From contig NZ_CP125957.1 in the NCBI RefSeq assembly GCF_030064125.1, positions 5,698,501-5,762,500 on the forward strand: DNA of 64,000 nt, written 5' to 3'. The stretch's first letter is position 1; each line of letters starts with the position of its first letter. This DNA is from Pseudomonas sp. G2-4. Lineage in GTDB: Bacteria; Pseudomonadota; Gammaproteobacteria; Pseudomonadales; Pseudomonadaceae. The position numbers and the translations under genes are program-made. A model generated the notes under the pieces. That model made no database searches. It was not told where the DNA came from and saw only the letters and a program-made list of their open reading frames with translations. This document shows, in pieces, positions 37,567 through 47,362 of this stretch.

Positions 37567-38835
37567 TCAACTGGCTGTTTCGGTGCACGCTTGATTGGTT
37601 GAGGTTGTCTGCGTCAGTTCATCCCGCAGTTTTTTGACAAAGGCGAACGCCTGCTTCAGGTCGTCGACGAGATCGTCGGTGTCTTCGATGCCCACGGACA
37701 CCCGCACCAGCCCTTCGGAGATGCCCAGGGCCAGACGTTCTTCCAAGGTGTTTTCGACATGGCTGGTGGTGCGCGCCGGGCCGTAGATGGTTTCCACCGC
37801 ACCGAGATTGCCCGCGCAATGGGCGAAGCGCAGGCGCGGCAGAAGCAGCTTGACCGTGTCCATGCCGCCGGCGAGGACAAAACTGACGATGGCGCCGAAG
37901 CCCGACATCTGCGCGCACGCCACGGCGTGGTTCGGGTGGCTGGGCAAACCGGGGTAATTGACCGACTCCACCAGCGGTTCGGTGCAGAGGAACTCCGCCA
38001 GGGCACGGGCGCTGGATTGCTGCTGACGCATGCGCAGCACCAGGGTTTTCATGCCACGGATGATCATGTAGGCCGAGAACGGGTCGAGCGTCGCGCCGTT
38101 GATTTCCCGGTAGTGTCGAACCTTGGCCATCAAGGCTTCACTGCCGCACACCAGGCCGCCGAGTACATCGCCATGGCCACTGAGGAATTTGGTCGCGCTG
38201 TGGATCACCACGTCCACGCCCAGTGCCAGCGGGTTCTGGTTAAGCGGCGTGGCGAAGGTGTTGTCCGCTACTACCACGGCGCCGACGCGCTTGGCCGCCG
38301 CGACCAGGCGTGGGATATCGAGTATTTTCAGGGTCGGGTTGGTGGGCGTTTCCAGGTACAGCAACTGGCAACCCTTGGCGATTTCCCGCTCGATTTCCTC
38401 GTGGTCGAAGGTTTCGCACAAGGTCACGTCCACGCCCATGCGCGGCAGGAATTCTTCGAAAATCTTGTTGGTGCCGCCGTAGCTGTCCTTGGTCGAGACC
38501 ACCCGGTCGCCATGAGACAGAAAGGTGTAGAGCACGCTGCTGATCGCCGCCATGCCACTGCTGAACGCCACGGCGGACTCGGCCATTTCCAGTTCGCGGA
38601 TCTTGGCTTCGAGGGTCTCGACGGTGGGGTTGCTCATGCGGCTGTAGATAAAGCCCGGGGCTTTGCCCAGGGCGACGTCGTACCAGACGTCGATGTCGTC
38701 GTAACCGTAGGCGGCGCTGACGACGATGGGGGTTTGCGTGGCGTTGTAGGGATGCCTGACTTGCTCCCCACCCCAGACCGCCCGGGTACCCGCTCCTGCG
38801 TTATCAAGCCCTGCGCTGTGAGGTTTGTTATTCAT
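37567..38835 (-). CDS. Cys/Met-metabolism PLP enzyme (cystathionine gamma-synthase/lyase type)
   Basis: 422 residues from ATG 38835 (MNNKPHSAGLDNAG); a GTG 15 bases upstream also opens the frame. PLP-binding lysine is in DVVIHSATKFLSGHGD; other family blocks are YSRMSNPTVETLEAKI, YLETPTNPTLKILD, VVADNTFATPLNQNP and VRVSVGIEDTDDLVDDL. The family covers cystathionine gamma-synthase, gamma-lyase, methionine gamma-lyase and O-acylhomoserine sulfhydrylase, which sequence alone cannot separate here. Gamma-lyases can also deaminate homoserine, which would fit the cluster. Confidence 0.85.
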   Translation of the reverse strand: MNNKPHSAGLDNAGAGTRAVWGGEQVRHPYNATQTPIVVSAAYGYDDIDVWYDVALGKAPGFIYSRMSNPTVETLEAKIRELEMAESAVAFSSGMAAISSVLYTFLSHGDRVVSTKDSYGGTNKIFEEFLPRMGVDVTLCETFDHEEIEREIAKGCQLLYLETPTNPTLKILDIPRLVAAAKRVGAVVVADNTFATPLNQNPLALGVDVVIHSATKFLSGHGDVLGGLVCGSEALMAKVRHYREINGATLDPFSAYMIIRGMKTLVLRMRQQQSSARALAEFLCTEPLVESVNYPGLPSHPNHAVACAQMSGFGAIVSFVLAGGMDTVKLLLPRLRFAHCAGNLGAVETIYGPARTTSHVENTLEERLALGISEGLVRVSVGIEDTDDLVDDLKQAFAFVKKLRDELTQTTSTNQACTETAS

Positions 38836-38999
38836 TGGCACTACTCGCACTGAGGGGGCGGATGTGGAGCCATCCGCCGGATCTGAGGGCCAATATAGGG
38901 AAAAGCTGCGGGGGCGAGAAACGATGTTATTGGTGCCAAAGGGGTGGTTTTTTTAATGGCTGGGGGTGAGTAGTGATTTACAAATCACCGATGAATCTA

Positions 39000-39088
39000 T
39001 GTGGGAGCGAGCTTGCTCGCGATGGCGGTGGATCAGCTGCCATTGATGTGACTGACACTCCGCTATCGCGAGCAAGCTCGCTCCCACA
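39000..39088. repeat. REP pair, family A (inverted)
   Basis: Inverted family-A units at 39000-39023 and 39065-39088 in the gap between the CGS-type gene and the Rhs immunity gene. A degenerate piece of family B follows near 39160-39185. No gene is seen in 38836-39183. Confidence 0.88.
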
Positions 39089-39183
39089 TTGGGGGCGGCG
39101 TTGTTTTTTGATGTGCGGACGGACGCGAGGAGTCATGGCGCAGAAAATCGATAAAGAGTGCTTCGCATCTCAGCGGGAGCAAA

Positions 39184-39582
39184 TCACGAACCAGCGCTCA
39201 AAGACTGCAACCAGCGCTGATGATAATCAGCCTGCTTAGTAATATCATTGGTTAGATCTTTATCTTCATAATCAAAAATATTAACTATATCAGTTTTATC
39301 TGCCGTTTCTCCCCAACGGACTTCGTAGGCCACTATGCCACCAGCCATTTGCGAAGACATTCGCGAGGGGTACACATTAATTTTGGCTCCCTTGCATAAA
39401 AATTTCACGTCCGGAAAATCTTTCCTAACCATCCCCAAGCACAAATATAAATCCGCCGCCGTGTAACTTCTCACCAACCCATCTGGCATCGTTACGGTCA
39501 GAGCCGTAACTTTTCGATCACATCGAAAAATCGCGCTCTTAACGACGCCATCAATTTCAATTGCTACTTCTCTAGAAGTCAT
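39184..39582 (-). CDS. Presumptive immunity protein for the Rhs toxin
   Basis: 132 residues from ATG 39582 (MTSREVAIEIDGVVKS), 4 bases after the rhs stop and with AGGTG at a good distance. An upstream ATG would overlap the rhs end. Small, soluble, no signal peptide, AT-rich like the toxin tail. I recognise no named family. Assignment rests on position: in rhs loci the gene immediately after the toxin tail is the cognate immunity gene. It would be expected to bind and block the ADP-ribosyltransferase domain. Confidence 0.72.
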   Translation of the reverse strand: MTSREVAIEIDGVVKSAIFRCDRKVTALTVTMPDGLVRSYTAADLYLCLGMVRKDFPDVKFLCKGAKINVYPSRMSSQMAGGIVAYEVRWGETADKTDIVNIFDYEDKDLTNDITKQADYHQRWLQSLSAGS

Positions 39583-39586
39583 ATTT

Positions 39587-42500
39587 TCACCTATCAAAAT
39601 TAGGTATTGAGTGCCCTACGTAAGTTCCATCTTCATTCACAGGTGTTGCCCCGACTATATCTTTTCTATCAATCCCTCCAGGCACAGCTATCTCCACTTC
39701 CTTTCGATGTGGCGACATCAAACCTAGTTTTTTATTCACATCAATACCCGGTACATTTTTTAACACATATACGTATCCAGACTCATACCCAAAACCAGTC
39801 GCAAATTCTATTGCCTCTGCCATTGAGGGGGTTGTACTTACATAAATACTAGGCGGATTTCGATTATTTTTAGCATGCAAAAATAGATCAGTACTCCATC
39901 CTAACGGCTCGAATCCTGCCTCAAATATTTCCCAAGGCTCCCTTGAGTCACCTCGATAGGTATAGATATCTTTTGGTTTGGTTTGAGGGAGCTTCGTCTC
40001 CCCCTCATCCACCCCAACCTTCGCCGCCGGATCCTGCCCCCCAACCGCCGGCCTACACCCACCCTTCCCCGGACAATCCACCAACCCCAACGGATCCACC
40101 CACCCCGTCGGATTCACGGTGTAGCGATACCCATTAAGCCCACCCGCCAGCTTGCTCGGGTCAGGCGTCAAATAGCGGCCGGTCCCGGGATTGTAGTAGC
40201 GGTGGCGGTTGTAGTGCAGGCCGCTTTCCGGGTCGAAGTATTGGCCTTGGAAGCGCAGCGGTTGTTCCAGCTGCTCGCCGCCGCCGTGGGCCAGTTCGGT
40301 GGTTTTGCCGTAGCCGTTGTAGCGTGCCGACCAGACGATCTGGCCGCCGTAGTTGGTCAGTTCCTGGGGCGTGCCCAGGTGGTCGAGGTGGTAGTAGAAC
40401 GGGCAGGCGTTGAGGCCTTTGCCGTCGAGCATCGCCAGGGGGCGGAAGGTGCCCGGTTCGTAGAGGTAGCTGCGGTGGTGACGCGGGCTGCTTTCGGCGA
40501 CGAGCTGGTCGCCTTGCCAGAAAAAATTCGTGGTCAGGCCATCCACGGTCTTGCTGATGCGTCGGTCGAAGGCGTCGTAGCGGTAGGACGCTTCGCGGCC
40601 GTCCGGCTGGGTGACGCCGATCAGGCGGTGCAGGCTGTCGTAGCGGTATTCGCTGACGAGGCTGCGGCCCTTGCCACGGCGTTCGCGGATCAGGTTGCCG
40701 AAGGCGTCGTAGTCGTAGTGGCGGTCGCCCTCCATCAGCAGGCGGTTGCCCTTGAAGGTGGTCGGGCCGGGGCGGTCGAGCATCAACAGGTTGCCGGCCG
40801 GGTCGTGGGCGAAATGTTCCGGCGGCTCGGTGTGGGAATAGTCGATACGGACCAGGCGATCCAGCGGGTCGTACTGGTAGTTGCGGCGGTTTCGGTTGTC
40901 GGAAAGGGCCTCAAGGTTGCCCTTGGCGCTGTAGGAATAATCGCGCCAGAACAGTTGCTGCTGGTGCTGCCACACCGTCTGGGCCTTGAGCCGGCCCTGT
41001 TCGTCGTAGTCGTATTGGCTGCGCAGCAGGCCTTGTTGGCGCTGTCGTTCGCGACCGCCGCGCATGTGGTGCTCGGTCAGCCGCGAGCCGTTCAGGTTTA
41101 TCGCGGTGAGCGCGCCGCCCCGGGCGTGGTGGTAGTCGAGCTTGCTGTCGTCCGGCAGGCGCAGGTGATTGAGCCGGCCACAGGCGTCGTAGCCATAGCG
41201 CAGGGTGCCCCAGCCCTGGTGTTCGGTGATGAGCCGGTCCTGGGCGTCGTACTCGAAGGCCAGCGGATGGTCGCTGCCGTCATTGACGTGGACCAGCCGC
41301 CCCAGGCGGTCGTAGCGGTACTCGATCGCCTGGCCGTCGGGTAGGGTCTTGACCAGCAACCGCCCGGCCGCGTCGCGCTGGTAAGCGGTGACAAGCTGGC
41401 TGCCGTCGTCGCCGTATTCGGTTTTCTCCAACAGGTGGCCGTTGCGGTCGTAGGCGTAGGCGGTGCGTTGGCCGTCGAAGCCGATCTGCTGTCGGATCAA
41501 ACCGTTGGGCGTGTAGTCCAGCTGATATTTTTCGCCGGATTCGTTTTCGATCTCGGTCAGCAACAGTCGCGCCGAGTCGTAGCGGTACTTCAGCTCGGAG
41601 CCATCGGGGTTGAGGCGGCGGCTGATCAGGTGCAGGTCGTCGGCGTATTCGTAGCGGGTGACGCGACCCTGCTCGTCACGCTCGCTGGTGACCTTGCCGT
41701 AGGCGTTGTAGGTCCAGGCGCGGGTGGCGCCGCTCGGCAAGGTGGTCTGGAGCAGGCGGCCGACGGCGTCCCATTGGTAGTGCGTGAGGGCGCCGTGTTC
41801 GTCCTGGCGGCTTAGCAGACGCCCCAAGACGTCGTAGGAAAAATGCCGCTGACTGCCGTCGGGCAGGGTTTCTTCCGTCAACTGGCCCAGGCGATTCCAA
41901 GTAAACCGATGTGCGCTGCCGTCTGGGTAATCAACCGCCAGCAGTTGCCCCTGGGGGTCGTAGGCATATTCCGTACGCTGGCCATCCGGATCGATGCGCT
42001 CGATCACGTCACCCTGGGCGTTGCGCCGATAGGTCCACACGGCTTTGCCGCGCCAGCGTGCGTGTAGGAAACCGTTGCGGTATTCGTAGGAGGTGGGCTC
42101 ATCCAGGGGTGGAATCAGCGCCACCAGCCGGCCGGCTTCGTCGTAGCGGTATTCAGTGACGGCGCCCAGTGGGTCCTGCTCGGCGATCAGTCGGCCTTGT
42201 GCGTCATAGGCCTTGAGGTGCTCACCGCCATCGGGCTCGACCTTGCGCACCAGCCGCGCCCGGTCGTCATGGACATACACCTCCTGGCTGCCATCGAGGT
42301 GCTGGACCGTGACGCTGCCGTCCTCGTCCCAGCGGTAATGGCTGTCCATCTGTGCAAACGAGGCCCAATGCCTGACGCAGCGAGCCGCCCGCCCGGCCCC
42401 TTGCCATTCCCAGAAAAAACTCGCGCCACCGGCCAATTGCCGCTGGAGGATGACGTGCTGGTCGTCGTAGTCGTAGCGCTCGCTTTCCCCGGCGGCGTTG

Positions 42501-44437
42501 GTCGCTTCGATCAGTCGGAAACGTCCGTCATAGCGGTAGGAAACCAGCGTCTGTTCGGTGCGCCAGGCGTCGTCCAGGGTCAGGGCCGGGTGGAAGCTCT
42601 GGTAGTCGATGGCCACGAGGTGGCGCTGCTCGTAACGCAAGCGCAGGGCACGCCCGGCGCCGTTGTCCAGGCGGCAGATGTCGCCGTGGATGTTGCGCTG
42701 CAGGGTCAGGCGGTTGTCGTAGAGGTCGCTGAGGGCGGTCAGATGACCGTCGCGAAAGTGTAGGAACGCTGCGTTTTCGCCGGGCTGGGCGATGATCAGT
42801 TCGTCCGGCTCGGGCCCCAGGTAAATGGCCGCGCGGGCCAGGCTGTTGTGGATCGCCGGGCGCTGCTCGTTGGGCAGGGGAAAGGTCGTACGGCGGTTTT
42901 CCTGGTCGATCCAGATGACCTGCTCGCCGTCGAGCTGCAAGCGGTGCGCGAGGGCATGGCTCCAGCCGCGCCCGAGGCCCATGTCCAGCTCCACCGCGCT
43001 GGTGCGGTACAAGCGGGTGAAGACAAATGGCAGACACCCATCGAGGGTGCCGTCTTCCAGGGTCAGCAGTTCTTCGCCGGTGACCATCGACACCGGACAA
43101 CCGCTGGTTTGGGTCTGGGCGGCGGTGTCGGCGCTGTCGCCGTTGGGGTTTTTCGATTGGGCTGGGGCGTCGTCGTGGGGGTCGTGCCTGCTCAGCCTTG
43201 TGGAGCCCTGGGATTTTTCCCGCGCCACAGCGGCCGGATTGCTGACCGCCACCGGGGCAGAATGCTCGGGGGTGATGTGCAGAGGTCCGACAGGTGTCGG
43301 TTTCAATGGCGCACGCTGGACGCTGATCACTACCGGCTTCAGCACGTCGGCATGCCGGTCGAGCCGATCGGTGGAGCGTTGGGCCAGCCTCAGGCTTGAT
43401 GCCTGCAACCACTCGCGAGCCCGCTCCGAGCGGAGCTGGCCAAGTACCTTGCCGCTCATCCGCACGCCCACGCCCAGGGCGCTGGTCAACCGCATCAACA
43501 GGAAATTGATCAGTACCGAGGCGCGCATTTCGCCCACGACTTCGGCCATGTACTGAGGCGGCAACATCCGCAGCCAACTGACGAATGCCGCCATGTGAAC
43601 GAAGAGCAACGGCTCGTCACTCAACACCATCAACCCTTTGGCGATGGCCTCGGATGAAGCTTTCAGTAACTGCTCAAGTTCGATCTGGGTCAGGTATTCC
43701 AGCAGCTTTTCGCTGTTGGCTTGCAGGTCGGCCAGCAGCTCGAACACCTGCTTAACGTCATCCCATAGCTGATGCAGGGCGTTTTCAAAACCGCGCCAAT
43801 CGGCCTGCTGCAACAGGTCATAACGTTCGCGAAACCCGGCGTCGGAAAACGCCGCCCACAGGGGTTGAAACTCGTCCCACTCGGCCTTCAGCCAGCCCTC
43901 AAGTTCATCCATCACCCCTTGGTAAGACGCATACAGCGCCTTGACGTGAGCGGCCGTCACATGGGGGAAAAAAGTGATGCGGTAACGCCCGCCACGCCAG
44001 CATTCGGGGATTTCCAGGATGCCGCTGGGGCCAATGACGTGGTGGACTGGCTCGCCGAACGTTTCCTTCCCGGGCGCGCCGCCGGTGACGGGCTCCAGCA
44101 TCACTGGGGTATCGCCAATCGGCACAAAGCGCGCCGCCTGGAACATGTGCACCAGCGTCAGCGGACCACCGGCCGGACACGCGGCCACCGTGGCACTGAT
44201 GGGTTGATCCAGGTTCTTCGACGCCGACAGCGCCACCTCGTTGCCGACCTTGAATACCTGCTCAAGGTCCAGCGCCCAGCCAGCCCAGAAGCTTTCAGCC
44301 CAGGCGTCGTAGTCGTTCAGGCAGGTGCGGAAGTCCGCCAGTACCGCTTCGACATCCGGCTGCTCGGGGTCCATGGCCGCCACCACCAGGGAGCCGATGG
44401 TGTTGTTCAAAGCCAGGAGCTTGTCGGGGGCAAACAT
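39587..44437 (-). CDS. Rhs polymorphic toxin with ADP-ribosyltransferase tail
   Basis: 1616 residues. N-terminal helical region (about 1-430), a DUF6531-like start CPVSMVTGEELLTLEDGTLDG, then YD repeats (YRYDEAGRLVAL, FSYDVLGRLLSR and many more) that build the encapsulating shell, and the Rhs core end with FDPESGLHYNRHRYYNPGTGRYLTPDP and VDPLGLV. The last 163 residues are the variable tail: Arg1495 in TYRGDSRE, Ser-Thr-Thr 1534-1536 in YVSTT, and Glu1580-x-Glu1582 in KEVEIAVPGG. That is an R-S-ExE ADP-ribosyltransferase pattern. The tail codons and immunity gene are AT-rich compared with the core. Confidence 0.92.
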   Translation of the reverse strand: MFAPDKLLALNNTIGSLVVAAMDPEQPDVEAVLADFRTCLNDYDAWAESFWAGWALDLEQVFKVGNEVALSASKNLDQPISATVAACPAGGPLTLVHMFQAARFVPIGDTPVMLEPVTGGAPGKETFGEPVHHVIGPSGILEIPECWRGGRYRITFFPHVTAAHVKALYASYQGVMDELEGWLKAEWDEFQPLWAAFSDAGFRERYDLLQQADWRGFENALHQLWDDVKQVFELLADLQANSEKLLEYLTQIELEQLLKASSEAIAKGLMVLSDEPLLFVHMAAFVSWLRMLPPQYMAEVVGEMRASVLINFLLMRLTSALGVGVRMSGKVLGQLRSERAREWLQASSLRLAQRSTDRLDRHADVLKPVVISVQRAPLKPTPVGPLHITPEHSAPVAVSNPAAVAREKSQGSTRLSRHDPHDDAPAQSKNPNGDSADTAAQTQTSGCPVSMVTGEELLTLEDGTLDGCLPFVFTRLYRTSAVELDMGLGRGWSHALAHRLQLDGEQVIWIDQENRRTTFPLPNEQRPAIHNSLARAAIYLGPEPDELIIAQPGENAAFLHFRDGHLTALSDLYDNRLTLQRNIHGDICRLDNGAGRALRLRYEQRHLVAIDYQSFHPALTLDDAWRTEQTLVSYRYDGRFRLIEATNAAGESERYDYDDQHVILQRQLAGGASFFWEWQGAGRAARCVRHWASFAQMDSHYRWDEDGSVTVQHLDGSQEVYVHDDRARLVRKVEPDGGEHLKAYDAQGRLIAEQDPLGAVTEYRYDEAGRLVALIPPLDEPTSYEYRNGFLHARWRGKAVWTYRRNAQGDVIERIDPDGQRTEYAYDPQGQLLAVDYPDGSAHRFTWNRLGQLTEETLPDGSQRHFSYDVLGRLLSRQDEHGALTHYQWDAVGRLLQTTLPSGATRAWTYNAYGKVTSERDEQGRVTRYEYADDLHLISRRLNPDGSELKYRYDSARLLLTEIENESGEKYQLDYTPNGLIRQQIGFDGQRTAYAYDRNGHLLEKTEYGDDGSQLVTAYQRDAAGRLLVKTLPDGQAIEYRYDRLGRLVHVNDGSDHPLAFEYDAQDRLITEHQGWGTLRYGYDACGRLNHLRLPDDSKLDYHHARGGALTAINLNGSRLTEHHMRGGRERQRQQGLLRSQYDYDEQGRLKAQTVWQHQQQLFWRDYSYSAKGNLEALSDNRNRRNYQYDPLDRLVRIDYSHTEPPEHFAHDPAGNLLMLDRPGPTTFKGNRLLMEGDRHYDYDAFGNLIRERRGKGRSLVSEYRYDSLHRLIGVTQPDGREASYRYDAFDRRISKTVDGLTTNFFWQGDQLVAESSPRHHRSYLYEPGTFRPLAMLDGKGLNACPFYYHLDHLGTPQELTNYGGQIVWSARYNGYGKTTELAHGGGEQLEQPLRFQGQYFDPESGLHYNRHRYYNPGTGRYLTPDPSKLAGGLNGYRYTVNPTGWVDPLGLVDCPGKGGCRPAVGGQDPAAKVGVDEGETKLPQTKPKDIYTYRGDSREPWEIFEAGFEPLGWSTDLFLHAKNNRNPPSIYVSTTPSMAEAIEFATGFGYESGYVYVLKNVPGIDVNKKLGLMSPHRKEVEIAVPGGIDRKDIVGATPVNEDGTYVGHSIPNFDR

Positions 44438-44969
44438 GCGGGAGTCTCGCGGGACAGGGACGAACGCGAGACTTTGCCGACGATGGCTGAGGAATTAAGT
44501 CAGTGAAAGAAGCGGTGGACGTAGGGCGATTCGCTAAATTTAAATGCTAGGCGTGCAAACCCCTGCGACGGTTATAAACGCCGGGATGGGGTTAGCAAAC
44601 TGTTGGCCAATTCTGGCGTACCGTTATCGCGAGCAAGCTCGCTCCCACCGCTCTTGTGGCGAGGGAGCTTGCTCCCGCTGGGGTGCGTAGCAGCCCTCGA
44701 TCCCACGACTCGGTGGGCCAAGCAAATTGAGTTGAGTTCTTTGGGGCTGCTGCGCAGCCCAGCGGGAGCAAGCTCCCTCGCCACGGGGTCGGCATAGGCC
44801 GATCTTTATGGGTTGAGCCCGTTCAAACAGGTGGTTTTCCTACAAACAGTTCTGTTTTAGATGCCTACCCGCGCTCATTCTCAAGAAATACCCGCCAGTA
44901 ACCCCTCAACCTATCGTAATCTCGCACCTGCATACGCCCAGCCCCGAAACCGGCCGAGATCTCACCCCA
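44438..44969. other. Gap between rhs and the ynb-type lipid operon
   Basis: 532 bases with divergent genes on both sides. It contains an AT-rich stretch close to rhs (TAAATTTAAATGC near 44536), which probably belongs to the rhs promoter, then the REP cluster 44626-44784, then about 185 bases upstream of the CDP-alcohol phosphotransferase gene with no assigned promoter. Confidence 0.5.
44626..44784. repeat. REP cluster: one family-A unit and a family-B pair
   Basis: A family-A unit at 44626-44649 is followed by a family-B inverted pair at 44656-44784. Confidence 0.9.
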
Positions 44970-45593
44970 ATGCCTTCCATCTACCAGCTCAAACCCGCCT
45001 TCCAGAACCTGCTACGCCCCATGGTCCAACGGCTCTATGACAAGGGTGTCACCGCCAACCAGGTCACGCTGTTGGCAGGCGTCATTTCAGTGTTGGTAGG
45101 TGCGGTGATCGCTTGGTTCGCCAGTCACCCTTGGGTGTTCGTTCTGGTGCCGATCTGGATGTTCCTGCGCATGGCGCTGAACGCTGTGGATGGCATGCTC
45201 GCCAGGGAGTTCGGGCAGCAATCGCATCTGGGTGCCTATCTGAATGAGCTATGCGATATCATCGCCGACGCGGCCTTGATCCTCCCTTTCGCCCTGATTC
45301 CCGATGCCAGTCTGTTGCTCGTGTTGTTGGTCACGCTGTTGGCGTTGTTCAGCGAATACGCCGGCGTGCTAGGGGCGATGGTCGGGGCTTCGCGGCGCTA
45401 TGACGGGCCGATGGGGAAAAGTGATCGGGCCTTTGTGTTTGGCGTGTTGGCGACCGGTATTGCCCTGGGTTGGCTCGGGGCGCTGTGGGTCGATGGTGTG
45501 ATGGCGGTGGTTGCCGCCCTGCTGGTTTATACCTTGGTCAATCGGGTCCGTCATGGCCTGGACCAAGTGAAGGAAAACGCCCCCTCAGCATAA
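44970..45593 (+). CDS. CDP-alcohol phosphatidyltransferase (YnbA-like)
   Basis: 207 residues with about six transmembrane segments. The CDP-alcohol phosphotransferase motif appears as NAVDGMLAREFGQQSHLGAYLNELCD. Two of the four canonical aspartates (first and third) are Asn, which I recall is also true of E. coli YnbA, so it may be a subfamily trait. The enzyme would transfer a phosphatidyl-type group from a CDP-lipid to an alcohol in the inner membrane. It is the first gene of a six-gene plus-strand operon that includes its own CDP-diglyceride synthase-like partner. Confidence 0.85.
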   Translation: MPSIYQLKPAFQNLLRPMVQRLYDKGVTANQVTLLAGVISVLVGAVIAWFASHPWVFVLVPIWMFLRMALNAVDGMLAREFGQQSHLGAYLNELCDIIADAALILPFALIPDASLLLVLLVTLLALFSEYAGVLGAMVGASRRYDGPMGKSDRAFVFGVLATGIALGWLGALWVDGVMAVVAALLVYTLVNRVRHGLDQVKENAPSA

Positions 45594-45604
45594 AGGATCT
45601 TGCA

Positions 45605-47362
45605 ATGCGCGAAGCTCAACACCGGACATTCACCACCCACGATGGCGTGGAACTGTTCTACCAACACTGGCCGGCTGTCGATGCCCCGGCGGGTGAACCC
45701 CGCCAGGCCGTGTTGTTGTTTCACCGTGGGCATGAACACTCCGGGCGCATTGCGCACCTGGTGGATGAGCTGGACCTGCCCGGCTTCGACTTCTTTGCCT
45801 GGGATGCACGCGGCCACGGCCAGTCCCCCGGCGCCCGTGGCGACAGTCCGAGTTTTGCCACCAGTGCGCGGGATGTGCAGACCTTCTGCGATCACATCGG
45901 CGCCACGCACCAGATCGACGAGGCGAACATCGCGGTAGTGGCGCAAAGCGTCGGCGCGGTGATCGCGTCGACTTGGGTCCACGACTACGCGCCACGCATT
46001 CGTTCGCTGGTGCTGGCCTCGCCGGCGTTCAAGGTCAAGCTCTACGTGCCTTTCGCCCGTCCGGGCCTGGCGTTGATGCGCAAGTTTCGCGGCAATTTTT
46101 TCGTCAACAGTTACGTCAAGGCGAAATTCCTCAGCCATGACCCGGAGCGGGTGGCGTCCTACGACAGCGATCCGCTGATCACCAAGGCGATTTCGGTGAA
46201 CGTGCTGCTGGGCCTGTACGAAGCCGCCGACCGCGTGGTCGCCGATGCCCAGGCGATCCAGGTGCCAACGCAGCTGCTGATCTCCGGTTCCGATTTTGTG
46301 GTGCACCGCAAACCCCAGGAGCAGTTCTTCGAGCGGCTGGGCAGTTTGCACAAGGAGAAACACATTCTGCCGGGGTTCTTCCACGACACCCTGGGCGAGA
46401 AGAACCGTGCGCCGGCCATTGCCAGTGCCCGCCGTTTCATCCTGCAGAACTTCGAGCGGCCACTGGACCGCCCTTCCCTGCTGGACGCCGATCGCCTGGG
46501 CGCGACCTGCGCCGAAGCCGAAACCCTGGCCACGCCGCTGCCGCACAACTCGTTGCGTGACCTGTACTGGCGCATGACCCGCGCCAGCATGCGCTTTGGT
46601 AGCAAGTTGTCAGCCGGGGTGAAGCTGGGCTTCGACACCGGGTTCGACTCCGGCAGCACCCTGGATTACGTCTACCGCAATCGCCCCACCGGCACCTCGG
46701 CGCTGGGCAAGATGATTGACCAGAATTACCTGAACTCCATCGGCTGGCGCGGCATTCGCCAGCGCAAGTTGAACGTCGAGGAGCTGCTGCGCCTGGCCAT
46801 GGGCAAGTTGCGTGAAGAGAATCGCGAGGTGCGCATCGTCGACATCGCCGCCGGCCATGGCCGCTACATTCTCGAAGCGCTGCAAGGCGTCAGCCCGTTG
46901 CCGGAGTCGATCCTGCTGCGGGACTACAGCGACATCAACGTGCGCGATGGCAGCGCACTGATCCTGGAAAAAGGCTTGGGTGAGATTGCCCAGTTCGTCA
47001 AAGGAGATGCCTTCGACCGCCAGGACCTGGCGGCCCTGGAACCCAAACCGACCCTTGCGGTGGTGTCCGGCTTGTATGAACTGTTTGCCGATAACCAGAT
47101 GGTTGGCGGTTCCCTCGCGGGCCTGGCCGAAGCGGTGGAGCCCGGCGGTTTCCTGGTCTACACCGGCCAGCCGTGGCACCCGCAGCTGGAACTGATCGCC
47201 CGCGCCCTCACCAGCCACCGCGCCGGGCAGGCTTGGGTCATGCGTCGGCGCACTCAGGCGGAAATGGACCAATTGGTCGAGGCGGCGGGCTTCCGCAAGA
47301 TCACCCTGCGCGTCGATGAGTGGGGCATCTTCAGCGTTTCGCTGGCTCAGCGAGTGCAGTAA
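45605..47362 (+). CDS. fusion of alpha/beta hydrolase and SAM-dependent methyltransferase (YnbC-like)
   Basis: 585 residues from ATG 45605 (MREAQHRTFTTHDGVELFYQHW), 11 bases after the first gene. N-terminal half (about 1-300) is a monoglyceride-lipase-like hydrolase: FHRGHEHSGR, FAWDARGHGQSPG, nucleophile region VAQSVGAVIAS (Ser), late GFFHDTLGEKN (His). The C-terminal half (about 400-585) has the methyltransferase motif VRIVDIAAGHGRYILEAL. E. coli YnbC shows the same fusion as I recall. The enzyme may remodel or methylate the operon's lipid product. The stop overlaps the next start by one base. Confidence 0.85.
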   Translation: MREAQHRTFTTHDGVELFYQHWPAVDAPAGEPRQAVLLFHRGHEHSGRIAHLVDELDLPGFDFFAWDARGHGQSPGARGDSPSFATSARDVQTFCDHIGATHQIDEANIAVVAQSVGAVIASTWVHDYAPRIRSLVLASPAFKVKLYVPFARPGLALMRKFRGNFFVNSYVKAKFLSHDPERVASYDSDPLITKAISVNVLLGLYEAADRVVADAQAIQVPTQLLISGSDFVVHRKPQEQFFERLGSLHKEKHILPGFFHDTLGEKNRAPAIASARRFILQNFERPLDRPSLLDADRLGATCAEAETLATPLPHNSLRDLYWRMTRASMRFGSKLSAGVKLGFDTGFDSGSTLDYVYRNRPTGTSALGKMIDQNYLNSIGWRGIRQRKLNVEELLRLAMGKLREENREVRIVDIAAGHGRYILEALQGVSPLPESILLRDYSDINVRDGSALILEKGLGEIAQFVKGDAFDRQDLAALEPKPTLAVVSGLYELFADNQMVGGSLAGLAEAVEPGGFLVYTGQPWHPQLELIARALTSHRAGQAWVMRRRTQAEMDQLVEAAGFRKITLRVDEWGIFSVSLAQRVQ

